DNA of 31,872 nt from NCBI GenBank assembly GCA_002293475.1, contig DBDG01000009.1, forward strand, positions 1-31,872, read 5' to 3'. How positions within the stretch are numbered: position 1 is the stretch's first letter; every line of letters starts with the position of its first letter. Source of the stretch: Lachnospiraceae bacterium UBA938 (GTDB lineage: Bacteria; Bacillota; Clostridia; Lachnospirales; Lachnospiraceae). The notes beneath the pieces are model-generated. The model was not told the DNA's origin. It ran no database searches and worked only from the letters and a program-made list of their open reading frames with translations. The position numbers and the translations under genes were made by a program. Below are positions 1 to 7,567 of this stretch, one piece after another.

Positions 1-138
1 ACTCGCCTTAGAACATTTGAAAAAACAAGTTTATGGTGGCATGAGTTTGAAAAACTTACAGAAACTTGCTGGTTGGGACTCATCTTTCTTAGAAAGAGTT
101 CTCTTTGCGAGTGAGTAAAGTAAATGCGGTGACCCTGA
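1..138. repeat. Terminal inverted repeat, left copy (end of a multicopy mobile element)
   Basis: These 138 bases are the exact reverse complement of 31735-31872, and identity stops abruptly at base 138. The repeat contains the 3' end of a reading frame (2-118) followed by about 20 bp to the point where identity ends. That is the layout of the distal end of an insertion sequence: transposase C-terminus, short spacer, terminal repeat. The probable element edge, read from the unique side, begins TCAGGGTCACCGC. Only one end of the element is visible, so the family and any target duplication cannot be determined. The coincidence with both window edges suggests a contig broken at a repeat. Confidence 0.9.
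2..118 (+). CDS. Partial CDS: C-terminal 38 codons, probable transposase
   Basis: An open frame enters from the left edge and ends at TAA 116-118. The fragment is basic and amphipathic, with LKKQVYGG, LKNLQKLAGW and FLERVLF segments. It is followed after 20 bp by the boundary of the inverted repeat. The presence of an identical copy at the other end supports a mobile-element protein. I do not recognise the transposase family from 38 residues. The other two forward frames are less plausible: frame 1 closes at a TGA just before and has a Trp/Cys-rich composition. The 5' part is outside the window. Confidence 0.45.
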   Translation, partial: LALEHLKKQVYGGMSLKNLQKLAGWDSSFLERVLFASE

Positions 139-183
139 ATTAGTATTATTTTCGCTGCAAGCTGTTTTCGCTAAAATTAGTAA

Positions 184-250
184 ATAAATGCCGCTTAGTT
201 CCCGCCAGCCAAAAAACAGTGATGGCGCGGGAAACTTAGCGGCACTTATT
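184..250 (-). terminator. Large inverted repeat, probable terminator of the ior operon
   Basis: The arms around 186-205 and 227-249 are complementary over roughly 20 positions, with one mismatch and one bulge. Their cores are GCCGCTTAG-TTCCCGC and GCGGGAAACTTAGCGGC, separated by a loop of about 20 nt. Read on the minus strand it follows the ACT-domain gene stop by about 60 bp and is followed by an AT-rich ATTTATTTACTAATTTT tract. An intrinsic terminator is the simplest reading. The unusual length would also fit a small non-autonomous element. Confidence 0.5.
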
Positions 251-311
251 TTCGGGAGCCATAACCGGAGCCGATGAGGCCCGGGCATACGATGACCTAG
301 AATATACGATC

Positions 312-713
312 CTATCCAAAAAACTCCACCCCAGCCCGTTCCAGCACGCTTGTCGCCACTTCCGGATCCGAAGTCTTGATCGCCAAGGCCGCTTCATCTG
401 TCCCGGTACACAAGGCATACATATACTCTATGTTAATCCCGGCATTGCAAAGAACCGTCAGGATTTTTTCCAGCGCCCCTACTTGATGCGGCATTTTAAC
501 CGCCAGTATTTCCGTTAAAGTGGCGGACAGCTCATTCTCCCGCAGCGCGTCCTTTCCCGCCTGCGGATCGGATACCAAAAGGCGGAGCATACCGTATTCG
601 CTGGTATCAGCCAGACTTAAGGACAGGATATTGATATTCTTCTCCGTTAAGATGCGCAGAACGTCGGAAAGCCTGCCTTCCCTGTTTTCTAAAAAAACCG
701 ATAATTGTTTCAT
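312..713 (-). CDS. Tandem ACT-domain protein of the aryl-pyruvate oxidation operon
   Basis: The protein has 133 residues and consists almost wholly of two ACT modules, about 3-68 and 69-132. Each shows the ACT pattern of beta strand, then a G-x-L helix (NREGRLSDVLRIL; HQVGALEKILTVL), then an N-I-(N/E) strand. ACT domains bind amino acids and act as allosteric sensors. Proteins of this size commonly sit next to phenylacetate-CoA ligase and indolepyruvate oxidoreductase genes in anaerobes. The start is supported by AAAGGAAA just upstream of ATG. It is the last gene of the iorA-iorB-paaK-ACT series, 103 bp after paaK. An aromatic amino acid ligand is inferred from context; the sequence contains no catalytic domain. 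Confidence 0.88.
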   Translation of the reverse strand: MKQLSVFLENREGRLSDVLRILTEKNINILSLSLADTSEYGMLRLLVSDPQAGKDALRENELSATLTEILAVKMPHQVGALEKILTVLCNAGINIEYMYALCTGTDEAALAIKTSDPEVATSVLERAGVEFFG

Positions 714-816
714 GGGTTTCCTTTCTTTATTTTCTTATATATTTTTCGTAAAACGCCTTACATGGCCGTTTCTTGAAATGGGGTTTAAAGTTGCCGACAA
801 TGTTTTGTCTGTTATA

Positions 817-2115
817 TTATATGAGCTTACGCTTATCAACGACGCGCACCGCTTTACCCATGCTTCTTTCAATAGTCCTCGGTTCTACGAGTTTAACTTT
901 TACCGCCAGTCCGATGGCTTCCTGGATAGTGCGCTCGATCTTGCGGGTCAGGTCTTCCAGTTTCCTGATCTCATCGGAGAAAAAATGTTCCTCGACTTCA
1001 ACATGTACTTCCAAGATGTCCAGATTGTTGACGCGGTCTACTATCATAATGTAGTGAGGCGAGGTTTCTCCCATTTCCAGCAGGGCAGCTTCCACCTGGG
1101 AGGGAAAGACGTTAACGCCGCGGATAATCAGCATGTCGTCGGAGCGGCCTTTAAAGCGGCTGATCCGGGATAGGGTGCGCCCACATTCACAAACATCATA
1201 GTTAATACTGGTCAGGTCTTTGGTGCGGTAACGGATCAGCGGTATTCCTTCTTTGGTCAAGGTCGTAAATACCAGTTCACCGGTTTCTCCGGCGGCAATC
1301 GGCATTAATGTTTCTGGGGAGATAATCTCCGGCAGGAAATGATCTTCATATACATGCAGCCCGCTATGATATGTGCAGTCACAGGCCACTCCGGGACCCA
1401 TGATTTCCGACAGGCCGTATATGTCATGAGCATTGATGTTGAGTTTTTCCTCTATCTGAAGGCGCATCGCTTCGGTCCACGGCTCAGCGCCGCAGATGGC
1501 CGCTTTCAATTTGATATTACCCAAGTTCCCTTCCGCCTCTAAGGTCTCTGCGATGTGCAGCAGATAAGAGGGGGTGCAGGCGATGGCGGTTACTCCAAAG
1601 TCCTCCATCATGGTCGTCAGTCTCTTCGTATTTCCAGTAGACATCGGAACCACGGTGGCTCCCAGATGCTCCGCTCCATAATGTGCGCCAAGGCCGCCGG
1701 TAAACAGACCATAGCCGTATGCCACCTGGATCGTATCGCCTTTGCCGACACCAGCCATCGTCAACGCCCTAGCCACACATTCAGACCAGACATCAATATC
1801 TTTTCTGGTATAGCCTACTACAGTGGCTTTTCCAGTTGTTCCGCTGGAAGCGTGGATACGGACGATCTCTTGCTGCGGTGCGGCGAACAGACCGAAGGGG
1901 TAGGTGTCCCGCAGGTCGTCCTTGGTGGTGTAAGGCAGCTTATGTAAGTCTTCAATACCGGTGATATCTCCCGGCTCAATCCCTGCCGCCTGCATCTTTT
2001 TACGGTAATACTCGACATTGTGATAGACCCTGTTGACCGTTTTGGCCAGCCGTTTGCTCTGCAAAGCTGTCATTTCATCACGGCTCATGCATTCTTTTGC
2101 TTCATTCCAGATCAT
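817..2115 (-). CDS. paaK: Phenylacetate-CoA ligase (aryl-acetate AMP-forming CoA ligase)
   Basis: This is an adenylate-forming enzyme of 432 residues, the usual size of the PaaK family (about 430). It carries the nucleotide-binding loop HASSGTTGKA at 88-97, the YGLSEIMGPG motif, the YRTKDLT hinge region and a C-terminal AMP-binding_C lobe (SRFKGRSDDMLIIRGVNVFPSQVE). PaaK-type ligases interconvert aryl-acetates and aryl-acetyl-CoA with ATP and CoA. Downstream of iorAB it most likely handles phenyl-, hydroxyphenyl- or indole-acetyl-CoA made by the oxidoreductase. It could run toward the free acid to conserve ATP; direction is inferred. AAGGAG precedes ATG by 9 nt. Confidence 0.93.
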   Translation of the reverse strand: MIWNEAKECMSRDEMTALQSKRLAKTVNRVYHNVEYYRKKMQAAGIEPGDITGIEDLHKLPYTTKDDLRDTYPFGLFAAPQQEIVRIHASSGTTGKATVVGYTRKDIDVWSECVARALTMAGVGKGDTIQVAYGYGLFTGGLGAHYGAEHLGATVVPMSTGNTKRLTTMMEDFGVTAIACTPSYLLHIAETLEAEGNLGNIKLKAAICGAEPWTEAMRLQIEEKLNINAHDIYGLSEIMGPGVACDCTYHSGLHVYEDHFLPEIISPETLMPIAAGETGELVFTTLTKEGIPLIRYRTKDLTSINYDVCECGRTLSRISRFKGRSDDMLIIRGVNVFPSQVEAALLEMGETSPHYIMIVDRVNNLDILEVHVEVEEHFFSDEIRKLEDLTRKIERTIQEAIGLAVKVKLVEPRTIERSMGKAVRVVDKRKLI

Positions 2116-2175
2116 TTTATCTGCTCCTTCTCTCTTATTCTATTGACTGACATCTGATTCGTTTTAAGTTTTTAA

Positions 2176-2745
2176 TCAGAGACTGTACCCTGTTTCAAAA
2201 GCCTTTTGATTAATGGCGATTGTCTTGGCCGGAACCGTCTGTTCGATCACCTGCATCCAATCTTCCTTTTTAAACTCCATGCTTTTGGCGGCAAGACCGA
2301 TCACGATCGTGTTAAATACCCGGGAGTTACCCAGCTTCTTTGCTTCTGCCATGGCATCCACGGTTACGACGGCGCGTTTTGCCTTTAATCTGTCGATAAT
2401 ATCCGCCGGATATTCCGCCATGCCGGTCACTACCGTCATCGGATCCATCCGCTGGTCATTGACAATCAGCACCCCGCCCCTTTTTAAGAAATGAACATAA
2501 CGCAAAGCCTCTAGGCGTTCAAAGGCAATCAGGATATCGGCTTGTCCTTCCTCGACGATCGGCTCCGCCACCTTGTCTCCGTAACGGACATAGGTCACCA
2601 CGCTGCCGCCGCGCTGCGCCATGCCGTGGACTTCCGATATCTTCACGTCATAGCCCGCCGCCTTGGTAATGCCTCCCAGTATGCGGCTGGTCAGCAGGGT
2701 TCCTTGGCCGCCTACGCCTACTATCATTATATTCTTTGTTTCCAT
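2176..2745 (-). CDS. iorB: Indolepyruvate:ferredoxin oxidoreductase, beta subunit
   Basis: The protein has 189 residues, typical of IorB. The N-terminus shows the gamma-type oxidoreductase fold signature IMIVGVGGQGTLLTSRILG and then EVHGMAQRGGSV, the pattern of the pyruvate/ketoisovalerate oxidoreductase catalytic domain. With IorA it forms the cytoplasmic complex that oxidatively decarboxylates aryl-pyruvates (from Trp, Phe, Tyr transamination) to aryl-acetyl-CoA and reduces ferredoxin. AGGAGA lies 7 nt before ATG. It is 142 bp downstream of iorA, and this gap is filled by a duplicated GC-rich repeat. It lies 60 bp upstream of paaK in the same operon. Confidence 0.94.
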   Translation of the reverse strand: METKNIMIVGVGGQGTLLTSRILGGITKAAGYDVKISEVHGMAQRGGSVVTYVRYGDKVAEPIVEEGQADILIAFERLEALRYVHFLKRGGVLIVNDQRMDPMTVVTGMAEYPADIIDRLKAKRAVVTVDAMAEAKKLGNSRVFNTIVIGLAAKSMEFKKEDWMQVIEQTVPAKTIAINQKAFETGYSL

Positions 2746-2772
2746 ATATCACGTTCTCCTGTTTTTATTTAT

Positions 2773-2806
2773 AATGGGGCTCCGCCCCATACCCCACGCT
2801 CCGCGC
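2773..2806. repeat. 34-bp GC-rich palindromic repeat, copy 1
   Basis: This copy is identical to 2845-2878. It begins with a 17-bp perfect palindrome (arms ATGGGGC/GCCCCAT, loop TCC) followed by ACCCCACGCTCCGCGC. It lies between iorA and iorB in their transcribed spacer. It probably belongs to a genome-wide interspersed family and could fold in the mRNA. Confidence 0.85.
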
Positions 2807-2844
2807 GGCCAAGCCACGCTACGCTCACTAAAGTAAAGATAAGG

Positions 2845-2878
2845 AATGGGGCTCCGCCCCATACCCCACGCTCCGCGC
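2845..2878. repeat. 34-bp GC-rich palindromic repeat, copy 2
   Basis: This is the second exact copy, 72 bp from the first in the same orientation and ending 10 bp from the iorA stop codon. A truncated echo (CCACGCTACGCTCACT) lies between the copies. The high GC contrasts with the surrounding intergenic DNA. Confidence 0.85.
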
Positions 2879-2887
2879 ACTACGATA

Positions 2888-4639
2888 TCAAAGGCGGGCA
2901 ATGGCTCCGAACTTACAGCTGCTCATACATAGGCCGCAGCCGTTGCACATGACCTCGTCTATTTCCACGGTGCCGTCTTCCGCCTTTCGCATCGCCGGAC
3001 AGCCAGGCGCTAGGCACATGCCGCACTTTTTGCAGCTGTCCTTATCTACCTGACATTTCCCTTTCGGGACGAAATCCTTTAACAAAGCACAGGGAGACTG
3101 GGCGATAATGACCGAGACCGCTTCTCTGGCGACTTCCCGCTTGATCGTCTTCTCCAGCTCGGTAACGTCAAAGGCATCCACTTCATAGACATGTTCGATG
3201 CCAAGTGAACGGCATAAGGCGGCAATGTTGATCATGTAGGTGACATCACCTGTCAAAGTCTTGCCGGTTGCCGCATGGTGCTGGTGTCCGGTCATGCCGG
3301 TGGTGGAATTGTCCAAGATAAGTACCGTACCGGTTGAATTATTATAAACCATGTTCATCAGGGAATTGATGCCCGTATGCAGAAAAGTTGAATCACCGAT
3401 GATCGCCACCCAGTCCTTTATGTATTCCTTCCCTTTGGCTTTTTCCATGCCGTGCAGGGTAGAAATACTGGCTCCCATACATATGGTAGTATCCACTACA
3501 TTTAGCGGCGCGACGGCGCCCAGCGTATAACAGCCGATATCACCGGCTCCGTGCAGTTTAAGCTTCTTTAAGACCGCATAGGTGCTCCGATGGGGACAGC
3601 CCGGACAGAGGATCGGCGGCCTGGCCGGTACGGCTTCCGGCTCGTCTGTTTCCGACTCTTCACCCAGCAGCGCGCTCCTTATCATCTGTGCACTGTACTC
3701 GCCCTGAACGGTGAAGATATCTTTGCCGACGGCCACTATACCCCAGGACCTGACCTGTTCTTCAATGACCGGCTCCAGTTCCTCGACGATGTACAGCTTC
3801 TCCACTTGAGCGGCAAACTCTTCAATCAGCTTACGGGGCAGCGGATGGACAAGGCCAAGCTTCAGTACCGAAGCTTGGGGAAGGGCTTCTTTTACATACT
3901 GGTAGGGTATGCCGCTGGTAATGATACCGATCTTCTTATCGGCATATTCCACACGGTTAAGATCCAGCTCATTGGCATCCTCCGCCATTCTTTTCAGTCG
4001 CTCCTCGACAAATATATGACGCCGGATCGCATTGCCTGGCATCATCACGTATTTGGCAATGTTTCTGGCATAAGGCCGGTCAGCTATCTCCTGCCGTTCT
4101 TCCGGGTAGACAAAACCTTGGGAGTGGGCTAGGCGGGTCGTGGTACGCACGATAACCGGCGTATCGTACGCTTCTGACAGCTCAAAAGCCCGTTTCGTAT
4201 AGACCCTGGCTTCTTCACTATCGGAAGGCTCCAGCACCGGAACCATCGCCGCCCTGGCTACCATCCGGGTATCCTGTTCGTTCTGGGAACTGTAAATGCC
4301 CGGGTCATCGGCAGCGACAAGCACCAAACCGCCGTTCACGCCACAGTAAGAAACGGTAAAAAGCGGATCAGACGCCACGTTTACCCCTACATGCTTCATC
4401 GATACCAAGGCACGAACGCCGCTGATGGAAGCCCCGATAGCCACTTCCATCGCCACCTTTTCATTGGGCGACCACTCGGCATATAGTTCATCCTTGTACC
4501 GGATAATATTTTCACTGATCTCTGTGCTGGGAGTGCCCGGATAAGCTGCGGATACCTTTACCCCTGCTTCATATGCCCCTCTGGCAATCGCGGCATTACC
4601 CAGCATGATTTCTGGACTGTTTTGACTATGCTTGTTCAA
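2888..4639 (-). CDS. iorA: Indolepyruvate:ferredoxin oxidoreductase, alpha subunit
   Basis: The protein has 583 residues, close to the usual 580-610. The N-terminal pyrimidine-binding half starts with LGNAAIARGAYEAGV and SAAYPGTPSTEI. The central/C-terminal TPP-binding half has CPGCPHRS and the GDSTF...N thiamine-diphosphate motif. The C-terminus holds two [4Fe-4S] motifs: C536-x2-C539-x2-C542-x4-C547 and C565-x2-C568-x2-C571-x3-C575. It oxidises aryl-pyruvates to aryl-acetyl-CoA with ferredoxin as electron acceptor, together with iorB. The start is a TTG preceded by GGAG 6 nt away. An ATG 12 codons in is the alternative but has no clear ribosome site. It is the first gene of the operon. Confidence 0.95.
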   Translation of the reverse strand: MNKHSQNSPEIMLGNAAIARGAYEAGVKVSAAYPGTPSTEISENIIRYKDELYAEWSPNEKVAMEVAIGASISGVRALVSMKHVGVNVASDPLFTVSYCGVNGGLVLVAADDPGIYSSQNEQDTRMVARAAMVPVLEPSDSEEARVYTKRAFELSEAYDTPVIVRTTTRLAHSQGFVYPEERQEIADRPYARNIAKYVMMPGNAIRRHIFVEERLKRMAEDANELDLNRVEYADKKIGIITSGIPYQYVKEALPQASVLKLGLVHPLPRKLIEEFAAQVEKLYIVEELEPVIEEQVRSWGIVAVGKDIFTVQGEYSAQMIRSALLGEESETDEPEAVPARPPILCPGCPHRSTYAVLKKLKLHGAGDIGCYTLGAVAPLNVVDTTICMGASISTLHGMEKAKGKEYIKDWVAIIGDSTFLHTGINSLMNMVYNNSTGTVLILDNSTTGMTGHQHHAATGKTLTGDVTYMINIAALCRSLGIEHVYEVDAFDVTELEKTIKREVAREAVSVIIAQSPCALLKDFVPKGKCQVDKDSCKKCGMCLAPGCPAMRKAEDGTVEIDEVMCNGCGLCMSSCKFGAIARL

Positions 4640-4711
4640 TTTATCTCCGCCTTTCTTAAATGTTTACTAATATATGCTGAAGCAGTAACAAACTGTCGAA
4701 TATTCTTCCCT

Positions 4712-4757
4712 ATCATATCATAATTTACTTTCTATGAAAACATTTTTATGATATGAT
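4712..4757. promoter_or_regulatory. Dyad between divergent iorA and thioesterase genes
   Basis: Perfect 12-bp arms (4712-4723 ATCATATCATAA; 4746-4757 TTATGATATGAT) are separated by 22 bp in the 215-bp divergent spacer. Each arm ends in TATGAT read outward, a good -10 box for each direction. On the minus strand TTTTCA lies 17 bp upstream of its TATGAT. It may therefore be paired divergent promoters, an operator, or both. No regulator is identified in the window. Confidence 0.45.
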
Positions 4758-4854
4758 TTTAATGCTTCAAATAATTACCAAGCCAAACTGGCGGAAATAG
4801 ATCTACTTTCTATTTCCTGCTGATTTATTAACACAATAACCTAAAGGAGAACCT

Positions 4855-5331
4855 ATGAGAACCCGAAAACTACCAGAAGAATCCCGTACCGAGCAAGTCC
4901 ATTTCCTGCGTTATGAAGACATTAACGGTGAAGGACGACTGTTTGGCGGTAAACTGATTGCTTGGATCGATGAAGTCGGCGGCATTACCGCCAGACGCCA
5001 TACCGGGATGAAAGTGACTACCGCCGCCATCGATCATCTACAGTTCAAAAGCCCGGCTTATCTGAATCAACTCGTTGTCGTAGCCGGCCATGTCACCTAT
5101 GTCGGCAACAGTTCTGTCGAAGTCCGGGTGGACGCTTATCTAGAAGCCCTGGACGGCACCCGGCGACCCATGACCAGAGCCTATATTACTTTAGTAGCAC
5201 TGGATGACAACGATCAGCCTGCCCCCATTCCCTATGATATCGAATTGACCGGCGAAGGTGCCAAAGGCGAATGGGAAAGCGCCGTGAAAAGAGTTGAACT
5301 GCGGAAGCGGCGGCGATTGGAGGGTTTCTGA
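4855..5331 (+). CDS. Acyl-CoA thioesterase, hotdog fold
   Basis: This is a single hotdog-domain protein of 158 residues of the YciA/BACH acyl-CoA hydrolase type. Visible family features are the N-terminal GEGRLFGGKLIAWIDEVGGITARRH segment (the hotdog helix with the conserved Asp), the strand DHLQFKSPAYLNQLVVVAGHV, and a C-terminal ARAYIT-like strand (TRAYITLVALDD). Such enzymes hydrolyse acyl-CoAs in the cytoplasm. Its divergent position next to the ior-paaK operon invites, but does not prove, a role in releasing aryl-acetate from its CoA ester. AAGGAGA lies 4 nt before ATG. The highly basic tail (KRVELRKRRRLEGF) is unusual. Confidence 0.86.
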   Translation: MRTRKLPEESRTEQVHFLRYEDINGEGRLFGGKLIAWIDEVGGITARRHTGMKVTTAAIDHLQFKSPAYLNQLVVVAGHVTYVGNSSVEVRVDAYLEALDGTRRPMTRAYITLVALDDNDQPAPIPYDIELTGEGAKGEWESAVKRVELRKRRRLEGF

Positions 5332-5336
5332 CGAGC

Positions 5337-6092
5337 CTAACATACTGAATATATCAAATTTACTACACAGACCGCTATAATAAGCCAATCAACCTTATTG
5401 GTCTTAAAAACAGCTCTTGTTCTTTCTACGCAATAGCAACGTGCTTCCATTGCATATACGATTTCGTCGGCTCGACGGATGGTTCGAGATAAAAGCGGGA
5501 AAACAATATACGCAACTCTTCTGATTGGGTTCCTGTTCAATTGAATACATCGTGACCTTTGAGCACTCATCATTTCGGAATAATTGTCCAATATAACCGG
5601 CAGCAACACAAATGTAAGATTTATCATGGTCGCAACTTGAACCTCCGGAATAAAGGGAACGGGACGCAAATACCACTCAATCACATTTTTCAATGTAAGC
5701 AGCGGCGTTGTTCCGGTCATGACGATGCAGGCTATCAGGATGATGATGAGCCGCCCGGCAAAACGTCCGCCTGCCGTTATACCTTGAACAGAAATGTTTG
5801 TAAGAAGAGAGTTCGGAATCGGGTCGCCCGGCACGCTTACTGCGTTTGCTATAAATACAAGAATAATAATGGCCGCAAAAAACTTCATTTCTTTTAGTAA
5901 GGCATTAACTGGCAGTTTGGTCAAAATCAGGGCAATAACAGTAATAAACAGGGCTCCCAGATAATTATGCCACTCAGATGCAAAACTTGCTGACAGGCTC
6001 ACCAGCAGCAAACATATCAGCTTCAGCCTGCCGTCCATCCTATGCAGGACACTGTCCCTATGAATGTAATGAAAAAAGCTTATTTGAGCCAT
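5337..6092 (-). CDS. ecfT: ECF transporter transmembrane subunit EcfT (BioN-like)
   Basis: The protein has 251 residues with an N-terminal short helix (SFFHYIHRDSVLHRMDGRLKL) and about five membrane segments, as usual for EcfT. It couples the ATPase to the substrate-binding protein BioY. The two cytoplasmic coupling motifs, normally X-R-G, read SRC at 180-182 and ARC at 217-219, so both glycines are replaced by cysteine. Its start overlaps the end of the ATPase gene by 13 bp. It is third in the bioY-ecfA-ecfT operon and therefore under the BirA operator upstream of bioY. Only one ATPase gene is present, as in dedicated biotin (BioMNY) systems. Confidence 0.93.
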   Translation of the reverse strand: MAQISFFHYIHRDSVLHRMDGRLKLICLLLVSLSASFASEWHNYLGALFITVIALILTKLPVNALLKEMKFFAAIIILVFIANAVSVPGDPIPNSLLTNISVQGITAGGRFAGRLIIILIACIVMTGTTPLLTLKNVIEWYLRPVPFIPEVQVATMINLTFVLLPVILDNYSEMMSAQRSRCIQLNRNPIRRVAYIVFPLLSRTIRRADEIVYAMEARCYCVERTRAVFKTNKVDWLIIAVCVVNLIYSVC

Positions 6093-6829
6093 GTCAACAA
6101 GCTTACCTCCTCTCCGCTTCTAAGCGGCATTCTAATGCCGTATTTTTCAGAACAGTGAATCACATCTTCCGGTTTTCCATCCGCCACAAGTTCTCCTTGA
6201 TGAATAATTACTAATCTGCCGGCATGAGCAAGAACCTTTTCCAGCTCATGAGTAACCAGAATAATGGTATGGCCGGCTTTATGCAACTGGACAAGCTGTC
6301 CCAGCACCTGCACAACCCCAGGATAATCCAATCCGGTAAACGGCTCGTCAAAAATAATAATCTGTGGCTTCATGGCAAGGATGCCGGCCACGGCCAGCTT
6401 TCTTTTCTGACCCCCGGACAGCACATGCGGACTCTGGCTGGACAACTCACTCAGACCCACTATTGCTAAAGTTTCCGCTACAATCTGCTTCACTTCGGCT
6501 ACCGGCAGATTCAGGTTTTCCGGGCCAAAAGAAACATCTTCCGCTACGGTCTGACCGACTAACTGACTGTCGGAGTCCTGAAAAATCAGTCCGATTCTGC
6601 GGCGGGTCTCCGCGATATTTTTACTTATCGGTTCTCCGTCGATAAGCACCTTGCCGGCAGAAGGAACCAGCAGGCCGTTAAGATGACGAATAAAAACCGT
6701 TTTCCCGGATCCGTTTGCGCCGGCAATAATGACAAATTCACCATCATTTATCCGTAGGCTGATATCCTTGATCGCTGCCGTGCCGTCCGGAAAGACATGT
6801 GTCAGGTTTTTAGTTTCTAAAACCGGCAT
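6080..6829 (-). CDS. bioM: ECF transporter ATPase (BioM/EcfA-like)
   Basis: This is an ABC ATPase of 249 residues. Walker A is GANGSGKT at 37-44. A Q-loop region (LIFQDSDSQLVGQTV) follows, then the signature LSGGQKRKLAVAG, Walker B IIIFDEPFTGLD and the switch histidine LVTHE. The DSDSQ/FGPENL region is typical of cobalt/ECF-type ATPases. It energises biotin uptake by BioY with EcfT. TAA of bioY is followed immediately by its ATG, and the downstream ecfT overlaps it, so the three are translationally coupled. A single ATPase would act as a homodimer. Confidence 0.93.
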   Translation of the reverse strand: MPVLETKNLTHVFPDGTAAIKDISLRINDGEFVIIAGANGSGKTVFIRHLNGLLVPSAGKVLIDGEPISKNIAETRRRIGLIFQDSDSQLVGQTVAEDVSFGPENLNLPVAEVKQIVAETLAIVGLSELSSQSPHVLSGGQKRKLAVAGILAMKPQIIIFDEPFTGLDYPGVVQVLGQLVQLHKAGHTIILVTHELEKVLAHAGRLVIIHQGELVADGKPEDVIHCSEKYGIRMPLRSGEEVSLLTWLK

Positions 6830-7435
6830 TTAGTTGTCCTCATCTGACTGCGCCTCATCTGACTGCGGCAAAGTAGCAGATTGTACCATCTGTCGGAAAC
6901 GTGGCAGGAGAACCTTAGCCAGTGTCGTTGCTACGATAATCTTGATCATGATACCGGGGATAAAGGGAACCAGTCCGGCCGTCAGCGCTACCGGCCAGTT
7001 TAAGCCGCTCTGTAATTTCAGCCACGGCACACCAAATGCATACAGCATTATATTGCCTACAATCAAGGCAATCAAAACGGTAGCTAACTTTATTTCTTTT
7101 TTCCTTGTAATATATCCGATCGAAAAGGCCATCAGCAGATAACTAAATAAAAATCCACCGGTCGGTCCTAAAAGAGTGGCCAGCCCCGCCGCACCGCCAG
7201 CAAAAACCGGTAATCCCAATGCTCCTAATACGAGGAATAAGACTATGCTAATTAATCCATAGTGGTAACCGAGAAAAAGCCCTGTCAGCATTGCAAAAAA
7301 GTCGGACAGGACAATCGGGACAGGCCCGATTGGAATCGGAATGCTTATGTATCCTCCGATAATAATTAGCGCTGTAAATAAAGCGCAATAGACAGTCATA
7401 CGAAGATTTAACCTGGATTCATTGCTACTTGTCAT
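6830..7435 (-). CDS. bioY: Biotin transporter BioY (ECF S-component)
   Basis: The protein has 201 residues and six predicted membrane segments. It shows the BioY hallmarks: a GPVPIVLSDFFAMLTGLFLG stretch, GALGLPVFAGGAAGLATLLGPTGGFLFSYL and the late PFIPGIMIKIIVA segment. It binds biotin at high affinity and works with the adjacent ATPase and EcfT. AGGAGA precedes ATG. The hydrophilic C-terminus carries a short QSDEAQSDED repeat. It is first in the operon, with a consensus promoter overlapped by a BirA operator (7523-7560), so expression should fall when biotin is plentiful. Confidence 0.95.
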   Translation of the reverse strand: MTSSNESRLNLRMTVYCALFTALIIIGGYISIPIPIGPVPIVLSDFFAMLTGLFLGYHYGLISIVLFLVLGALGLPVFAGGAAGLATLLGPTGGFLFSYLLMAFSIGYITRKKEIKLATVLIALIVGNIMLYAFGVPWLKLQSGLNWPVALTAGLVPFIPGIMIKIIVATTLAKVLLPRFRQMVQSATLPQSDEAQSDEDN

Positions 7436-7463
7436 TTGTTTTTCTCCTATTATTTGTATTCAA

Positions 7464-7492
7464 AAACCGTTATGTAACTCTTTATAACGTTT
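7464..7492 (-). other. Hairpin in the bioY leader
   Basis: AAACCGTTAT (7464-7473) and ATAACGTTT (7484-7492) are complementary with one bulged base and a 10-nt loop. It lies in the 5' leader between the bioY promoter and start codon. It has no U-tract, and a regulatory role is only possible. Confidence 0.25.
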
Positions 7493-7503
7493 CCGTAAGG
7501 ATG

Positions 7504-7532
7504 ATTTTATCAAAAAAAGAAAATAATGTCAA
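7504..7532 (-). promoter_or_regulatory. bioY operon promoter
   Basis: On the minus strand TTGACA (7532-7527) and TAAAAT (7509-7504) are separated by 17 bp. The -35 box lies inside the left half-site of the BirA operator, so bound BirA would block RNA polymerase. Confidence 0.75.
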
Positions 7533-7560
7533 CCTTTATTCATATATAGGTTGACATTAT
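7523..7560. promoter_or_regulatory. BirA biotin-repressor operator
   Basis: This is a perfect 12-bp inverted repeat, ATAATGTCAACC (7523-7534) and GGTTGACATTAT (7549-7560), with a 14-bp spacer. Length, spacing and the GTCAACC/GGTTGAC core fit the known BirA box of bacteria (half-sites near TGTAAACC/TGTTAACC, spacer 14-16). It sits between bioY and birA, the only biotin genes here. Confidence 0.88.
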
Positions 7561-7567
7561 ACTGAAC

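Noticed and set aside
1..138. Terminal inverted repeats of a linear phage or plasmid
   Set aside because: The content is chromosomal housekeeping genes, and the repeat carries a protein C-terminus like that of an insertion sequence; no replication or structural phage gene is present.
520..1173. Plus-strand frame of 217 codons across the ACT and paaK genes
   Set aside because: It is antisense to two recognised genes, with no domain and improbable composition.
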